Below, piece after piece: positions 63,496-64,000 of a DNA stretch of 64,000 bases (its first letter is position 1; each line of letters opens with the position of its first letter). The translations under genes and the position numbers were made by a program. A model generated the notes under the pieces. It was given only the letters and a program-made list of their open reading frames with translations. It was not told the origin of the DNA and did not search any database. This DNA comes from Haematococcus lacustris (lineage: Eukaryota > Chlorophyta > Chlorophyceae > Chlamydomonadales > Haematococcaceae), in NCBI GenBank assembly GCA_030144725.1, contig JASKMD010000029.1, forward strand, positions 14,790,280 through 14,854,279, given 5' to 3'.

Positions 63496-64000
63496 CTGCA
63501 TCAAAGCATGATGCAGTGGCCCTTATGCACGGCCTTGAAGCATGTACTGTGCAGTGACCATTGCTGGCATGCACACGCCCTCAGACCTGCAACTGAAGCT
63601 AATGAGGCTGTGGCTGCAGCTGCAGTTGCCTCACCCCGTCCACCACCACCTCCACTGCTGTGCTGTTGCTGCCTACATCTTAGCTGTCACTGCCGCTGCT
63701 GCAGGCCCTGAGGCCACTGTGAGTGCTACTGCAGCCACCTCACCTCTTGTAATAATGGCTGCTGCTGCTGCTGCTAATACTGCTGCTGCTGCTGTCCCTG
63801 CTACTGTTGCTGCCAATACTACTGCTGCTGCTGCCAATACTACTGCTGCTGCTGTCCCTGCTGCTGTCCCTGCTGCTGGCAGCCTTACAGGCCATGGCGG
63901 CCAGCTGTAAACAAGTCAGCCAACCCCTTGCTTTGCTGGTACAAGCTGTAGCTGGAGCTGAGCTACCATGACACAACTTTAGGGCTGCAATACCGCCCCT
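63496..64000. repeat. CTG/CTGCTACTG-rich stretch upstream of the last visible ARC6-like exon
   Basis: 63745-63885 consists largely of GCTGCTGCTGTCCCTGCTACTG-type units. It is probably intronic, because the preceding ARC6-like exon is not found before the window edge. Confidence 0.6.

Overview
The window looks like nuclear DNA of a chlorophycean green alga. The genes are split into many short exons, introns are GT-AG with one apparent GC-AG exception, plastid proteins are encoded, and non-coding DNA is crowded with G+C-rich microsatellites and transposon remains. The repeat style and the mobile-protein sequences remind me of Haematococcus lacustris; that species guess is recollection, not a search result.

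Host genes I can model, left to right: RAD17 checkpoint clamp loader (+, 5' end outside the window); plastid sedoheptulose-1,7-bisphosphatase (-, complete); a lipoyl-domain protein ending in a KGD4/MRPS36-like tail with no E2 catalytic core (-, complete); an unrecognised small gene (+); the GHMP-kinase half of an L-arabinokinase (-); ribose-5-phosphate isomerase (-, complete, two exons); a dual-specificity phosphatase lacking its ends (+); PRP43/DHX15 RNA helicase (-, complete, 14 exons, 701 codons); VMS1/ANKZF1 ribosome-quality-control protein (-, N-terminus unresolved); and an ARC6-like chloroplast division protein (-, 5' end outside). Two Calvin-cycle or pentose-phosphate enzymes and a plastid division protein fit a photosynthetic host. 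Neighbouring genes are otherwise functionally unrelated, as usual in a eukaryote.

Between the genes lie mobile elements. The most striking are eight loci of TnpB/Fanzor-like RuvC nuclease genes, in two families. Family 1 is at 6.5-7.9, 32.5-32.9, 33.0-33.5, 34.4-35.5, 44.9-45.2 and 56.9-58.3 kb; family 2 is at 24.6-25.2 and 54.6-56.8 kb. They carry the D-R-D-x-N-A-A-L-N RuvC-III motif, a D-E-[HF]-R-T-S motif and, in one copy, a D-P-G RuvC-I motif. Each family has about 200-240 bases of conserved non-coding sequence just 3' of the ORF, where a guide RNA would be expected. A separate DDE-type DNA transposon is present twice (25512-28568 and 42463-44933), each copy with perfect 25-bp terminal inverted repeats and a 4-bp target duplication. 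hAT-type elements occur at 20970-21448 and 49504-51120 with exact 8-bp target duplications, a third related copy lies at about 30635-31163, and a broken hAT transposase at 51966-53321. A LINE 3' relic, a fold-back element (8511-9265) and tRNA-like sequences complete the set.

Satellite arrays are prominent. RAD17 introns each hold a different short-unit array, a 1.3-kb (CCCTGA)n block adjoins a family 2 nuclease relic, and 5-bp arrays lie at 42.3 and 52.3 kb. All gene models were made by eye, checking exon phase; no alignment or folding program was run.
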